Shown here: positions 16,412 through 26,791 of the stretch, piece after piece
Numbering within the stretch: the first letter of the stretch is position 1
Layout: each line of letters begins with the position of its first letter
From: Nitrosopumilus sp.
GTDB lineage: Archaea > Thermoproteota > Nitrososphaeria > Nitrososphaerales > Nitrosopumilaceae
NCBI GenBank assembly: GCA_029862745.1
Contig: JAOTWS010000004.1
Location: forward strand, 137,314 to 201,313
Length of the DNA stretch: 64,000 nt
Direction of reading: 5' to 3'
Made by a program: the position numbers and the translations under genes
The notes under the pieces: generated by a model
Databases searched by the model: none
What the model saw: only the letters and a program-made list of their open reading frames with translations
Told to the model about the DNA's origin: nothing

Positions 16412-18121
16412 TCAGTTCAGAAATCCAAATAGAGAGCCCAAAGTAGAAAACACACGACCTATTTCGCCAATAAAGTCAGCTGACTCTTGTGTTTTCTGAT
16501 TGTTTTGAATCGTTTTTTTAGATGATTCTACAAAAACAAAATTTTCAGCATCAGAGTTTGTTTGTGTAGAAACTAAATTATCAGTATCCATATTTAACAA
16601 TAAAACAGTATCAAGATTTTTTTTGGCAGTTAGATAATCTGGACTTTTCTCTAAGATTTCATTATATAATAAAATGGCAGCATCATAATTTTGGAGATTT
16701 GCAAGGGCGTTTGCCTTGTTATTTTTAGCAGGCAGAAAATCAGGATCAAGTTTTATGGCCTGATCATAGTATGCTATTGCCTCAGAGAAGTACCCTAATT
16801 TACCCAAGGTAGAACCCTTGTTTGTAATAACTTCTACATCATTAGGGTTTTTGACTAATGACTCATTAAAAAAACTCAGAGAACTATCAAATTTACATAG
16901 CCTATACAAAGCAGGACCCATTCCATCATAATATGAAATAGTATCAGTTAAGATACTAGAATCACAATTTAAATTAATTTCATTTAGCATTATTCCAAGT
17001 TCTATATCTTCAACAGATAGATTGTTTTGTTTGTTAATTTCTTTATTGTTATTAATTTTGTTATTAGTATTTTTTTCATCAATAGTTTTTGTTTCAATAA
17101 TTTTAGAATCATTTGTTTTTTCAGATGTAATGTTTTCTGAAGGGGTTTTAATTATTGGATCATTAGTTTTTGATTTGGGATCATTTGTAATTGAAATATT
17201 ATTGTTATTATTTTTATTATCAATTTTTTCAGATAATGTAGTAGAAGAAGAAGATTTAGGGATAACATCAACACTGGTTTTAGTTGTTGGTACTTTGGTA
17301 GACTCTTTTTCTTTTTCTTCTACTACTGTGACATCATCTTGAGTCTTTGTAGTTGTGTCTTTAGTTGTGTCTTGAGTCTTTGTAGTTGTGTCTTGAGTCT
17401 TTGTAGTTGTGTCTTTAGTTGTGTCTTGAGGAGTTGCATAATAATCAAAAAAAGATACTTCTTCTGTTTCTCCATAGTGAGCTTTAATCGAGTATGTTCC
17501 TTCAGCTACAAAATTAACTCCAGACTTTACAAGAAAACTTGTAGAAAATTCCAGATTAGAATCAACTGTACCAAAGTAAAATCCTCCTGGCATTCCAGAT
17601 GGATCATAAATTCCAATTAACACAGATGGAGAATCTAGCGCAGAGACCAGACCCGTAATTTCAATTACATCATTGTTAGTATATTTTTTTTTATCAGTGT
17701 ATAGTAAAATTATTTCAGGGTCCTCAAAGGTTTCAATAACTATTTCAGGTTCTTCAATATCAGAGTCATCTATGAGAAAAAAATAATCTTCAGAGATTTC
17801 TCCATAGCTTACCTTTACCATGTATTCTCCAGACTTTTTATAAAATGGAGAATCCAAAACAAATTTTTTTGAAAATGTATTGTCAGGCAAAATTTCTAAA
17901 TCATCAGTAGATAGTATTTTTCCATCAGGATCATAAATGCTCATGGCAATTACTGGCATTCCAAAGTCAAGAATATCACCTGATATAGTGATTGAATCGC
18001 CAGTACTGTACATTATCTTGTCAAAAGTTATAGTAAATGATTCAGCAAATGCATCTTCAAAAATCAATGGAGATAAGATGACTGCTAACACTAGGGTAAT
18101 TGCTGCAAAGTACACTAACAC
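16412..18121 (-). CDS. Secreted surface protein: two Ig-like domains, low-complexity linker, TPRs
   Basis: 569 residues. The N-terminal signal peptide (LVYFAAITLVLAVILSPLIF ending AFA) is followed by two copies of a beta-sandwich domain (about 30-116 and 140-225; pattern TxDKxxYxxGDxIxIxG ... GxYxVKxxYGE). A Thr/Lys/Gln/Asp repeat linker and an Asn/Lys-rich spacer lead to three TPR motifs (about 410-510: ITNKGSTLGKLGYFSEAIAY, AKNNKANALANLQNYDAAIL). The same Ig-like domain occurs in the PEFG-tailed proteins at 27221-30774 and in two others here. No C-terminal anchor is obvious. Its place inside the RNA polymerase/ribosomal cluster is unusual. Confidence 0.75.
   Translation of the reverse strand: MLVYFAAITLVLAVILSPLIFEDAFAESFTITFDKIMYSTGDSITISGDILDFGMPVIAMSIYDPDGKILSTDDLEILPDNTFSKKFVLDSPFYKKSGEYMVKVSYGEISEDYFFLIDDSDIEEPEIVIETFEDPEIILLYTDKKKYTNNDVIEITGLVSALDSPSVLIGIYDPSGMPGGFYFGTVDSNLEFSTSFLVKSGVNFVAEGTYSIKAHYGETEEVSFFDYYATPQDTTKDTTTKTQDTTTKTQDTTKDTTTKTQDDVTVVEEKEKESTKVPTTKTSVDVIPKSSSSTTLSEKIDNKNNNNNISITNDPKSKTNDPIIKTPSENITSEKTNDSKIIETKTIDEKNTNNKINNNKEINKQNNLSVEDIELGIMLNEINLNCDSSILTDTISYYDGMGPALYRLCKFDSSLSFFNESLVKNPNDVEVITNKGSTLGKLGYFSEAIAYYDQAIKLDPDFLPAKNNKANALANLQNYDAAILLYNEILEKSPDYLTAKKNLDTVLLLNMDTDNLVSTQTNSDAENFVFVESSKKTIQNNQKTQESADFIGEIGRVFSTLGSLFGFLN
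17341..17427 (-). repeat. Tandem 21-bp and 12-bp repeats inside the surface-protein gene
   Basis: Order 21-12-21-21-12: the unit GAGTCTTTGTAGTTGTGTCTT and its shortened form TAGTTGTGTCTT alternate. All lengths are multiples of three, so the frame is kept and copies encode T-T-K-T-Q-D / T-K-D-T blocks. Confidence 0.85.
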
Positions 18122-18172
18122 ATAACTAAAAACATAATTTTCTATTTAATAATCACGTAGAAATTATACTAT

Positions 18173-19363
18173 TCAATCAACTGCTATTGATGTAGACATT
18201 AGATCAGATAGAGGTGTTGGATCATTTAGTGAATTCCAAACAAACGTTTCAACATAATATTCTCCAGATTTATCAGGAGTCCAAGATTGTGAAACATCTA
18301 AACTTTGTTTTGGTGAGAGTTCACCTTGAATCCACGAAATTGATTCTACTGAATTATTTACGTTCTTGACTTGAAAGATATAAACAAAATTTTGGTTGTA
18401 CTCTTGGTCATTTTGTACGGTTCCAACTATTTGCAATTGGCTATTTGCTGAAAATGACTCAAGCTTGTTTGAAAAGCTGTCAGAGAAAGTAATTGGCAAG
18501 CTAGTCAGTCGTTGAGTTGAAGGAACAGATGAATCAACCACAGCAAAGGTTTCAATTAGTTGATTATCAGATTTGGAGAATGGCTTTGGCAATGTATGAT
18601 CATCGTATTTTGCAGATATCTTATCTCCAGGTATGGCATAAAGCCTATTTCCACTAGAAGGCGAGCTTTGAGATAATAATACTGTTCCAACAAAAGAGCC
18701 AGACCTTTCAGATGTTTCTATTCCCTCAATTTCAATTCCTGCTGAATCCGAACTTGAGAATAATTGTATTGGGACATGATCCAAGGCCTCAGGATTCAGA
18801 TTCATGTCAGGATCAACTACACTGATCATTACTGAAGAATTAGACAAGAGATTTTCTTTCAGAAATGAGATAGAACCAATATTCCAACTGACAGGAACAG
18901 ACTTGACTAGTACTACACCATCTGCAAATTCAAATGATATGGTAACTGAAGAATCTCTATCAGCTTCTAAAAATCCACTGGTAGGACCACTACCTATTGT
19001 TCGTGGGGTGGTGTCAATCTTTCCATCACCATTTGCATCATGAGTAAAACCTGTAAGAGTAACCTCAGCAGTAAAGATTCCAGAGTTTACATCGGTCTCA
19101 GTGAATCTATAAGAGTCCAGAGAGTTCTCAGATGTACCAACGTTAATTGCGTGGTGTGTGCTACCACCAATTGAATCAATCAGATGTCTATCAGTATTCC
19201 AACTAGGTGAATGGATTGTCATCTTTATTTTATCAGTCCAAGAGTATACTGGCTTGTCTGTAAAAATTGGAGCATACGGATTATTATAATCTGGATTTGA
19301 TTGAGCAAATGCAGGAAGAAAGATTAGTGGTAGGAATAATAATAATAAAAAAAACAAGTGCAT
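18173..19363 (-). CDS. Secreted surface-layer-like protein
   Basis: 396 residues with a strong signal peptide (FFLLLLFLPLIFLPAFAQ). The mature part is rich in beta strands, Ser and Asp. Segments such as TETDVNSGIFTAEVTLTGF, ISVVDPDMNLNPEALDHVPI and ETSERSGSFVGTVLLSQSSP recur in the large surface protein at 39009-42218 (NSGIFxxxF, DPDxNLN), so both use the same repeat domain. No C-terminal membrane anchor is visible, suggesting attachment through other surface proteins. It lies 50 bases from the LSm gene within the polymerase cluster. Role in the envelope is inferred. Confidence 0.75.
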   Translation of the reverse strand: MHLFFLLLLFLPLIFLPAFAQSNPDYNNPYAPIFTDKPVYSWTDKIKMTIHSPSWNTDRHLIDSIGGSTHHAINVGTSENSLDSYRFTETDVNSGIFTAEVTLTGFTHDANGDGKIDTTPRTIGSGPTSGFLEADRDSSVTISFEFADGVVLVKSVPVSWNIGSISFLKENLLSNSSVMISVVDPDMNLNPEALDHVPIQLFSSSDSAGIEIEGIETSERSGSFVGTVLLSQSSPSSGNRLYAIPGDKISAKYDDHTLPKPFSKSDNQLIETFAVVDSSVPSTQRLTSLPITFSDSFSNKLESFSANSQLQIVGTVQNDQEYNQNFVYIFQVKNVNNSVESISWIQGELSPKQSLDVSQSWTPDKSGEYYVETFVWNSLNDPTPLSDLMSTSIAVD

Positions 19364-19412
19364 AATAAAAAATACTGTTCTATAGAATTTAATGTTTGAC
19401 GAATAATACTAA

Positions 19413-19643
19413 CTAAGAGTTCTCTTCAGGCAAGGATATTGCCAGTATATTGTCACCACGGAGTAAAATTTTCCCGAGTTTTTCTACTTTGTCTTCAGAG
19501 ACGTCCTCAGCATTTTCCAGAGTTAGATTCATGTGAATATCAAAATCAATCAAAGCACCCTGAACGGTTCTTGTGTTTCTCAGTCGGAGTAAAACGACCT
19601 TACCTTTACTGTTATTCATTAATGTTGTAATTTCATCTGCCAT
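19413..19643 (-). CDS. Sm-like (LSm) archaeal RNA-binding protein
   Basis: 76 residues from ATG 19643, which is preceded by AGGTGAT at Shine-Dalgarno distance; the frame extends to GTG 19652 but that would nearly touch the rpoA stop. Sm1 (KVVLLRLRNTRTVQGALIDFDIHMNLTLEN) and Sm2 (LGKILLRGDNILAISL) motifs are both present, so a heptameric ring binding U-rich RNA is expected. It follows rpoA directly. Confidence 0.93.
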   Translation of the reverse strand: MADEITTLMNNSKGKVVLLRLRNTRTVQGALIDFDIHMNLTLENAEDVSEDKVEKLGKILLRGDNILAISLPEENS

Positions 19644-19652
19644 AATTATCAC

Positions 19653-22600
19653 CTATTTCTTCTTGCTTACTTGCATGTACAGATCAACTGTACCACTTCC
19701 AATTGGAATATTACTTCCAACAATAACGTTTTCAGTGATTCCTTTGAGACTTTCAATCTCTCCACCAAGTGCAGCATGTGCAATTGTTGGAACTGTAATT
19801 TCGAATGCTGCTCTTGCAAGAACACTATCTTTAGTACCTGCAATTCCGTGTCTACCAATTTGTTGCATGTAACCTCTTGAACACATCAGATCAGATACTA
19901 GCATAATGTATCTATTATCGACTTCTAATCCTTGGTCTCCCAAAGTATTGTTAAGCTCATCAATCAATGAATTTCGTGCAGCCTCAATGCCCAAAGTTCC
20001 TGCAATTTCAAAAACGTTGTTTGTTCTAACATTTCTTTTATCAATTCCTTTAACCTCTAATACTTTGGCAACATTAGAACCAGTTGTTTGTATCACCCAT
20101 TCATCATCCTTTTGAACTAGTGTGACACGTTCAATATCTGGAACTCCCTTTACGGTAGTATTTAGAACCTTATTTCTAATTGCAATTACAGTTGCAGTAT
20201 CAGACTCTTCAACTAGTTTTAGTGTGATTAATTCGCCAGTTGTCTCTGTTTTGAATTTCTTGTTAGATGAGAGTGAAGCCTCTACTTCAGCTATGGAGCA
20301 TCCTCTTTCTTTGAGTCTGTTTGGACTTAGAATTAATGTAATTTGAGTAGAATAGTCAGTCTCGCTGTTTGAGATCAATGCACTTACTTTTGTTTGTAAA
20401 ACATTTCTTGCTACTTCAATTGCTTTTTCTCTAGACTTTTTTGATTCTTCATTAAGGTAGATATCCATAGTTGGAGTAACTGGTTTCTTTCTTGCATCAA
20501 CTAATTCAATTAGTCTTGGCAATCCTAATGTTACGTTTCTTTCTTTAATTCCTGCAAAGTGGAATGTTCTCAAAGTCATCTGAGTACCTGGCTCACCAAT
20601 TGACTGTGCAGTGATAATTCCTACTGCTTGACCAGGTTCTACTTTTGCTTTATCGTATAATGAAAGTCCTTTCTTACATACAGCCTCTACACCTTCTTTA
20701 CTTAGATTTGAGTGAAGCAATGCATCAGTTACAAGTGAAGTTAGTCTTGGATTGAATGTCTTTGTATATTTCTTGGTAAGTGTCTCTATCTCAGCTTTTG
20801 TTGCCTTGGCTCCAGAATCTGTAATAGTTTGAGATTCTGCCAATCTACTTGGATTAAATGCCTCACCATGATCACTTTTTTGCACATCTATACCATCCTC
20901 ACCATAAAGGAATTGAATGATGTGTCCGTGTGGATCTCTTACAGTTCCATCATATTCTAGTCTAATGTGTTCTAATGCGTTAATCAATCTACGTTGCATG
21001 TAACCACTTTGTTGTGTTCTAACTGCAGTATCTACAAGTCCTTCACGACCTCCCATTGCATGGAAGAAGAACTCTAATGCCGAAAGACCTTCTCTATAAT
21101 TTGATTTTACAAATCCATGTGCGTCAGGATTACTATCATGTTCTGCAAAGTGAGTTAATGCACGGTTTTGAAAACCATCATGTAATCTGTTACCTCTTCT
21201 TGATTGTTGACCCAATGCGCCTGCCATCTGTCCAATATTCAAAGATGAACCTCGTGCACCAGTAGTAGCCATGATTCTTCCAGCATTGGTTTGATCAAGG
21301 GATTGATCTGCAGTAGAACCAGCTTTGTCTCTTGCTTTACCTAATTCATTAACAATGTATGCCTCTAATGCTTCTTCAGCCTTCATACCTCTAGTAAGTT
21401 TGAGAGTTCCTTTCTCATATTGGTCAGTCAAATCAGAAATAATGTCATAAGTTTCTTGAATGTCAGTTAGAATTTGTTGTCTTTCTTTTTCTGGAACTTC
21501 AAGATCACCATATCCATAACTAAAGCCATAGTGTGTAATGAATTGTTTTACCATAATCAGAATAGAGTTAAGGAATACTTTTCCTACACTGTTACCATAG
21601 TCTTTAGTAATTCTATGAAGAACACTTTCTGGCTCTTCTGCTCCGATTGAGGCTTTGTCAATTACACCACTGATTAATTGACCATTTTTAATTACAACGT
21701 CTTTTTGTGCGCCTTGTGTACCCTTTGACCATTTGGATGTGAGGACATAGTTGAAGTCTTTTGGAAGGAATAGTGAGAATAGTTGTTTTCCAGTATATGC
21801 AGGACCGTCTTTTGTTTTGGTGGCAGGTTTTGGAAGAGCATCAGTATAACCGCCAAGCATTGCATAGTTGGAAAATTCTTGAACAGTCAAAACGGTATCG
21901 TCCTTAGTTAGAAGGTATGCTCCTGTGACAAAGTCTCTTAGTGCTCCAATAATTGGACCACCATATCTTGGAGAAATAATTTGATCTTGAACTCGCATCA
22001 AAAGAATTGCTTCTGCTCTAGCTTCCTCACTTTGAGGAACATGGAGGTTCATTTCATCACCATCAAAATCTGCGTTGTATGGAGGACATACAGATGGGTG
22101 TAATCTGAAAGTCTTACCAGGAAGTACACGAACATAGTGTGCCATGATAGACATTTGATGCAGTGATGGTTGTCTGTTAAACATAACAATATCACCGTCT
22201 GCCAAATGTCTTTCAATTAAATATCCAATCTCAAGGGATTCGGCTATAATAGAACGATCTTCAACAAAATCTAATCTAATCTTTACACCATCAGGTCTGA
22301 CGATATAGTTTACACCTGGGAACTTCTCAGGTCCGTTGATTACTAGTTTTCTCATTCTATCAATATTCCATTCTGTAACAATTTCAGGAATGGTTAATTT
22401 CATTGCAACTTGTTCAGGTACACCAACTTCAGACAGATCTAAGTTTGGATCTGGTGAAATTACAGTTCTACTTGAAAAGTCAACTCTTTTTCCAGATAAT
22501 GATCCTCTGAATCTGCCTTCTTTTCCTTTTAGTCTTTGTGTTAATGTTTTAAGTGGACGGCCAGAGCGATGATGAGCTTGTGGGATTCCAGAAACTTCAT

Positions 22601-23444
22601 TATCAAAATATGTTGTAGAGTGATATTGTAATAGATCAACTAAGTCTTGAACAATTAGTGGTGGAGTTCCTGCTTCCTTGCTTTCCTTTAGTCTTTGATT
22701 TACTCTAATGATATCTACCATTTTGTGTGTCAAGTCATCTTCAGATCTAATTCCTGTTTCAAGAATTATTGATGGTCTAACAGTAACAGGTGGAACAGGT
22801 AATGCTTGCAGAATAAACCATTCTGGTCTAGCAGTACGAGGATCATATGACAATAGTTCTAAATCAGCATCAGAGATTTGTGAGAATCTCTCTCTAATTG
22901 TAATAGGAAGTAATCTGTGTTCACCAACTTCTGTCTTTTCAACAAAGATAGTTGGCTTTGTAAAGACTAGCTCGTATTGCGTTTTTCCACAGTGTGGACA
23001 TTCTTTTGCTTTCTTTGCTTTTTCTATAATTTGTTCTGGAATGCGTTTTTGTGAAATTACAGTATAAGCTGCATGTTTATCTTTAATTTTTTGGAATGTT
23101 TCTAAATCTTCTTGAGGAACTTTGAGTCTTGCACAAGAACGACATGTTGATTGGAGTAGTTTGTAGATGTTATCAATAAATGCAATGTGCAGTATTGGTT
23201 CTGCAAGTTCAATATGTCCAAAGTGTCCAGGACATCTTGCAGCAGTATTTCCACATGTAAGACATTTTTGACCTGGCTCAAGTGTGCCCAGTCTACCATC
23301 CATAAGACCTCCTTGAACTGGCATTCCATCTTCATCATATGTTTCAGGAGCAGTAACTTCTGCAACAGAATATTTTCTTATTTCAGTTGGAGACCATACT
23401 GAGAATTGAATACCATCAATTGCTTTAATTGCTTGAACAGACAT
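19653..23444 (-). CDS. rpoA: DNA-directed RNA polymerase subunit A, unsplit (A' + A'')
   Basis: 1263 residues in one frame. N-terminal zinc motif CLTCGNTAARCPGHFGHIEL, the catalytic magnesium loop NADFDGDEMNLH near residue 457-468, and near the C-terminal third GQAVGIITAQSIGEPGTQMT of the A'' part. In most archaea A' and A'' are separate genes; the fused form is a thaumarchaeal mark. The ATG overlaps the rpoB stop by one base. LSm follows immediately. Confidence 0.98.
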   Translation of the reverse strand: MSVQAIKAIDGIQFSVWSPTEIRKYSVAEVTAPETYDEDGMPVQGGLMDGRLGTLEPGQKCLTCGNTAARCPGHFGHIELAEPILHIAFIDNIYKLLQSTCRSCARLKVPQEDLETFQKIKDKHAAYTVISQKRIPEQIIEKAKKAKECPHCGKTQYELVFTKPTIFVEKTEVGEHRLLPITIRERFSQISDADLELLSYDPRTARPEWFILQALPVPPVTVRPSIILETGIRSEDDLTHKMVDIIRVNQRLKESKEAGTPPLIVQDLVDLLQYHSTTYFDNEVSGIPQAHHRSGRPLKTLTQRLKGKEGRFRGSLSGKRVDFSSRTVISPDPNLDLSEVGVPEQVAMKLTIPEIVTEWNIDRMRKLVINGPEKFPGVNYIVRPDGVKIRLDFVEDRSIIAESLEIGYLIERHLADGDIVMFNRQPSLHQMSIMAHYVRVLPGKTFRLHPSVCPPYNADFDGDEMNLHVPQSEEARAEAILLMRVQDQIISPRYGGPIIGALRDFVTGAYLLTKDDTVLTVQEFSNYAMLGGYTDALPKPATKTKDGPAYTGKQLFSLFLPKDFNYVLTSKWSKGTQGAQKDVVIKNGQLISGVIDKASIGAEEPESVLHRITKDYGNSVGKVFLNSILIMVKQFITHYGFSYGYGDLEVPEKERQQILTDIQETYDIISDLTDQYEKGTLKLTRGMKAEEALEAYIVNELGKARDKAGSTADQSLDQTNAGRIMATTGARGSSLNIGQMAGALGQQSRRGNRLHDGFQNRALTHFAEHDSNPDAHGFVKSNYREGLSALEFFFHAMGGREGLVDTAVRTQQSGYMQRRLINALEHIRLEYDGTVRDPHGHIIQFLYGEDGIDVQKSDHGEAFNPSRLAESQTITDSGAKATKAEIETLTKKYTKTFNPRLTSLVTDALLHSNLSKEGVEAVCKKGLSLYDKAKVEPGQAVGIITAQSIGEPGTQMTLRTFHFAGIKERNVTLGLPRLIELVDARKKPVTPTMDIYLNEESKKSREKAIEVARNVLQTKVSALISNSETDYSTQITLILSPNRLKERGCSIAEVEASLSSNKKFKTETTGELITLKLVEESDTATVIAIRNKVLNTTVKGVPDIERVTLVQKDDEWVIQTTGSNVAKVLEVKGIDKRNVRTNNVFEIAGTLGIEAARNSLIDELNNTLGDQGLEVDNRYIMLVSDLMCSRGYMQQIGRHGIAGTKDSVLARAAFEITVPTIAHAALGGEIESLKGITENVIVGSNIPIGSGTVDLYMQVSKKK

Positions 23445-26400
23445 TAAATTTTCTCCTTTATCAACAAACGTGGTGCAACATTAAGACTTTGCATTTCTTG
23501 TAATAATAATTTGAATGCATATGCTACAGATACAGATGAGACCTTAGCTTTATCTCCACATACTCTACAGACATATTTTCTTTGTTTAACATCATGATAG
23601 GCTACCAAACCACATCTTTCACATACAAAGATATCAGATTTATCAGACTCATCTAGTAATCTATCCTTTAAGATCATTGAAGCACCATAAGCAATCAAAC
23701 AGTCTCTTTCCATCTCACCAAATCTCAATCCACCACCTCTTGCTCTTCCTTCAGTTGGTTGTTTGGTTAACATCTGAACTTGTCCACGAGCTCTTGCATG
23801 GATTTTATCTGCAACCATATGATGAAGTTTTTGATAGTATACAACTCCAATAAAGACTTCAACTGGAAATGGTTTTCCAGTTCTTCCATCATACATTATT
23901 TCTTTACCAGAATATTTGAAGTTGTGTGCATCCATTACTTCTTTGACCTCATCCATTTTCTCTCCAACAAATGCAGAGCCATCAAATCGTTTACCACGAA
24001 ATGCCGCAGCTTTACCACAGATTGATTCCATCATCATTCCAACAGTCATTCTTGAAGGGAATGCATGTGGGTTAATCAAAACATCAGGTGATATTCCTTC
24101 TGCAGTGTATGGTAAGTCTTCAGCTTTTGCCAGAATTCCCAGTACACCTTTTTGTCCGTGTCTTGATGCAAACTTGTCACCAATCTCAGGAATTCTCATA
24201 TCTCTTGCTCTAATTTTATACATTTTTCCACCTTCATTAGATTGAGTCATAACTATAGTATCAATTACTCCAGCTTCAGATGGTCTTACACCAATAGAAG
24301 TATCTCGTCTATATGGACCAGATGATTCAAACTCCCTGTATTCTTCCATAAATCTAGGAGGGCTTGTTTTTCCAATCAAAATATCTCCTCCTTTAACTGG
24401 AGCTTCGGATGCAACTACTCCATCCTCTTCAAGTAATCTGTATGCACGTTCTCCTTTGTAGCCTCTAATGTTATCTTCAGCATTAGGAATTTCAAAGGCA
24501 TCACGCATTCCACCTGGATATTGTTTTGCCTCAGCATCATAGATTCTATAGAAGAAAGTTCTTCCTAATCCTCGATCAACTGATGCTTTACTCAATACAA
24601 TAGCATCTTCAATATTATAACCGTCAAATGGTAATACTGCAACAACACAGTTCTGTCCTGCTGGTCTGTCTTCTAGTCCTAAGAGTTTCATTGCTTTTGT
24701 ATTAACGATTGGGACTTGTGGATACAGCATAAAGTGTTGTCTAACGTAAGTACTTGTGTTCATCATAGGTGTAGAGAAACCTAAACTCTGTTTTGCCATT
24801 GCAGATTCGTAAGTATTTCTTGGAGATTGGTTATGTTCAGGATATGGAATGATAGAAGCTCCTGCACCAAGAATTGCTGGTGAAAATACCTCTAGGTGAG
24901 TGAATTTCTTTGTGTCTTTATCATCTAGTGTAACATAACAATTTTCTTCCTCATTTGCATCAATCATTTCTAGCACACCCATTCTCAAAAGATCAACCCA
25001 AGAAAGTAATTTTTTTGAAATTTTATCTAACAGTTCTGCTGTTAGTAGTGGCTTGTTATCTTTGATAATTATTAACGGTCTTAAAACTCGCCCTGCATTA
25101 CAATTTACATAAAGTCTTCTTGTGGATCCTTCAATATCGGATTTATGATACGAGATTCCAATGTGAGGATGAATCTTTGAGTTTCTTCTTAGGTCTCTAA
25201 GTGACTCAGCTAGTTCAGAGCCATCTTTGTAATATCCAATTAAACGTCCATCAACAAATACTCTAGTTCCATCTTTTTTGAGATCTTCTTTTGCATCAAA
25301 GAAATGAACTGTTCCAAGATCGTAGATTTTTTCTATGATCTCTTCAGAAGGTACATTAATTGATATAATTCCAGATAGTGCCAAATTTTTTACCAGACCA
25401 CAATTAGATCCTTCAGGAGTTTCACTTGGACAGATTCTTCCAAAGTGTGTTGCATGCAAATCTCTTGCCTCAAAGTTTGGTTGAGTTCTACTAAGAGGAG
25501 ATTGAATTCTTCTCAGATGGCTAATTGTTGAAAGATAATTAGTTCTATCAAGTAATTGAGTAACACCAACACGTCCACGTCCCCAGTTACCAGTTGCAAT
25601 AGCATTGTTTAGTTTATCAGTAATTATTCCAGGACGAATGGCTGCTGCAACTGCATTGATTCCACGTTTTTGACCAGATCTTTCTAATTGGTATTTCATA
25701 TCTCTAACTAAATTTCTAAACGCAGTTCTAAACAAATCTGCTAACATCTGTCCTGCAAATTTGATTACTTTATTTCCATAATGATCCTTATCATCAGGAG
25801 TAATCCAGCCAAGTTTTAATTCTAATAATTTACATGCTGCTTCACCTAAGAATTGTGCTTTCTCTTTTCTATTTTCAGGATGTTTTCCTAAATGTGGTAA
25901 TAATCCCCAATCAAGTAAAGTCTCAGCACGTTTAATTTGGAATTCTTCTAACATTCCAGGTGCAATTCTTTTACTGATGTAAACAATAGCATCTTTTGAT
26001 GTTGGAACATCTCCTGCTTTTTCAAATGAACCTTCCAATTCATCTTGAAGATCATCAACTAATGAAACGACAGAGGCAATTTCTCTATCAGACTCTAATC
26101 CAAGTGCTCTCATCAAGGTAACAACTGGAATGTCAACAGGTGATCCAGGAATTCTAGCAACAATCAAACCATCATTTTTCATTACAAGTTCTAATTTTGC
26201 ACGATAACCAACAATTGATGAATACACTTTAGCTTTGAAAACAATATTTCCACCAACAGTTTCTCTATCAACAATTATTTTGTTGTAAGAAAGATCTTCT
26301 AATCCAACAATAACTCTTTCAGAACCATTAATGATAAAGTAACCACCAGGATCATTTGGATCTTCACCGTGTTCAATTAATTTTTGAGTGGAGAAATTAT

Positions 26401-26791
26401 GTAAAATACAAGCATTTGATTTTGCCATTACTGGAACGTCTCCAACGTGGACAAATCTAGATTCTAAAATCTTTCCATCTTCTACAACACTAGCTTCCAT
26501 CATTACAGGTGCAGAGTATGAAACATTTCTTAGTCTTGCTTCAGCTGGTGTGATGTGAGTGATAGAACCATCTAGTTCCATCATTCTTGGTTGTTGAAGT
26601 TTTACTTTACCTAGTTGAATCTTGTAAGGATATTCAGCATTTTCAATGTCAATTTGTCCGACTTCGTTAATGATACTTTGTAATCCTCTTTCTAAAAATT
26701 CATCAAATGAATTCAAATGTTGACGTGCTATACCTTCACGTTTTAAAATATCCTGAATTACTGGCCAACGTTTAGTTGAAGGATCTGTCAT
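23444..26791 (-). CDS. rpoB: DNA-directed RNA polymerase subunit B, unsplit
   Basis: 1115 residues in a single chain (not B'/B''). Landmarks: NGSERVIVGLEDL, ETPEGSNCGLVKNLAL, GYNIEDAIVLSKASVDRGLG, RHGQKGVLG, and the C-terminal zinc ribbon CERCGLVAY ... CRVCGDKAKV. Its start abuts the rpoH stop and its end overlaps rpoA by one base, so the three are one transcript. Confidence 0.98.
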   Translation of the reverse strand: MTDPSTKRWPVIQDILKREGIARQHLNSFDEFLERGLQSIINEVGQIDIENAEYPYKIQLGKVKLQQPRMMELDGSITHITPAEARLRNVSYSAPVMMEASVVEDGKILESRFVHVGDVPVMAKSNACILHNFSTQKLIEHGEDPNDPGGYFIINGSERVIVGLEDLSYNKIIVDRETVGGNIVFKAKVYSSIVGYRAKLELVMKNDGLIVARIPGSPVDIPVVTLMRALGLESDREIASVVSLVDDLQDELEGSFEKAGDVPTSKDAIVYISKRIAPGMLEEFQIKRAETLLDWGLLPHLGKHPENRKEKAQFLGEAACKLLELKLGWITPDDKDHYGNKVIKFAGQMLADLFRTAFRNLVRDMKYQLERSGQKRGINAVAAAIRPGIITDKLNNAIATGNWGRGRVGVTQLLDRTNYLSTISHLRRIQSPLSRTQPNFEARDLHATHFGRICPSETPEGSNCGLVKNLALSGIISINVPSEEIIEKIYDLGTVHFFDAKEDLKKDGTRVFVDGRLIGYYKDGSELAESLRDLRRNSKIHPHIGISYHKSDIEGSTRRLYVNCNAGRVLRPLIIIKDNKPLLTAELLDKISKKLLSWVDLLRMGVLEMIDANEEENCYVTLDDKDTKKFTHLEVFSPAILGAGASIIPYPEHNQSPRNTYESAMAKQSLGFSTPMMNTSTYVRQHFMLYPQVPIVNTKAMKLLGLEDRPAGQNCVVAVLPFDGYNIEDAIVLSKASVDRGLGRTFFYRIYDAEAKQYPGGMRDAFEIPNAEDNIRGYKGERAYRLLEEDGVVASEAPVKGGDILIGKTSPPRFMEEYREFESSGPYRRDTSIGVRPSEAGVIDTIVMTQSNEGGKMYKIRARDMRIPEIGDKFASRHGQKGVLGILAKAEDLPYTAEGISPDVLINPHAFPSRMTVGMMMESICGKAAAFRGKRFDGSAFVGEKMDEVKEVMDAHNFKYSGKEIMYDGRTGKPFPVEVFIGVVYYQKLHHMVADKIHARARGQVQMLTKQPTEGRARGGGLRFGEMERDCLIAYGASMILKDRLLDESDKSDIFVCERCGLVAYHDVKQRKYVCRVCGDKAKVSSVSVAYAFKLLLQEMQSLNVAPRLLIKEKI

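Noticed and set aside
17022-17620. Plus-strand ORFs rich in Val/Leu/Ser/Cys
   Set aside because: Shadows of the low-complexity repeat region of the minus-strand surface protein.
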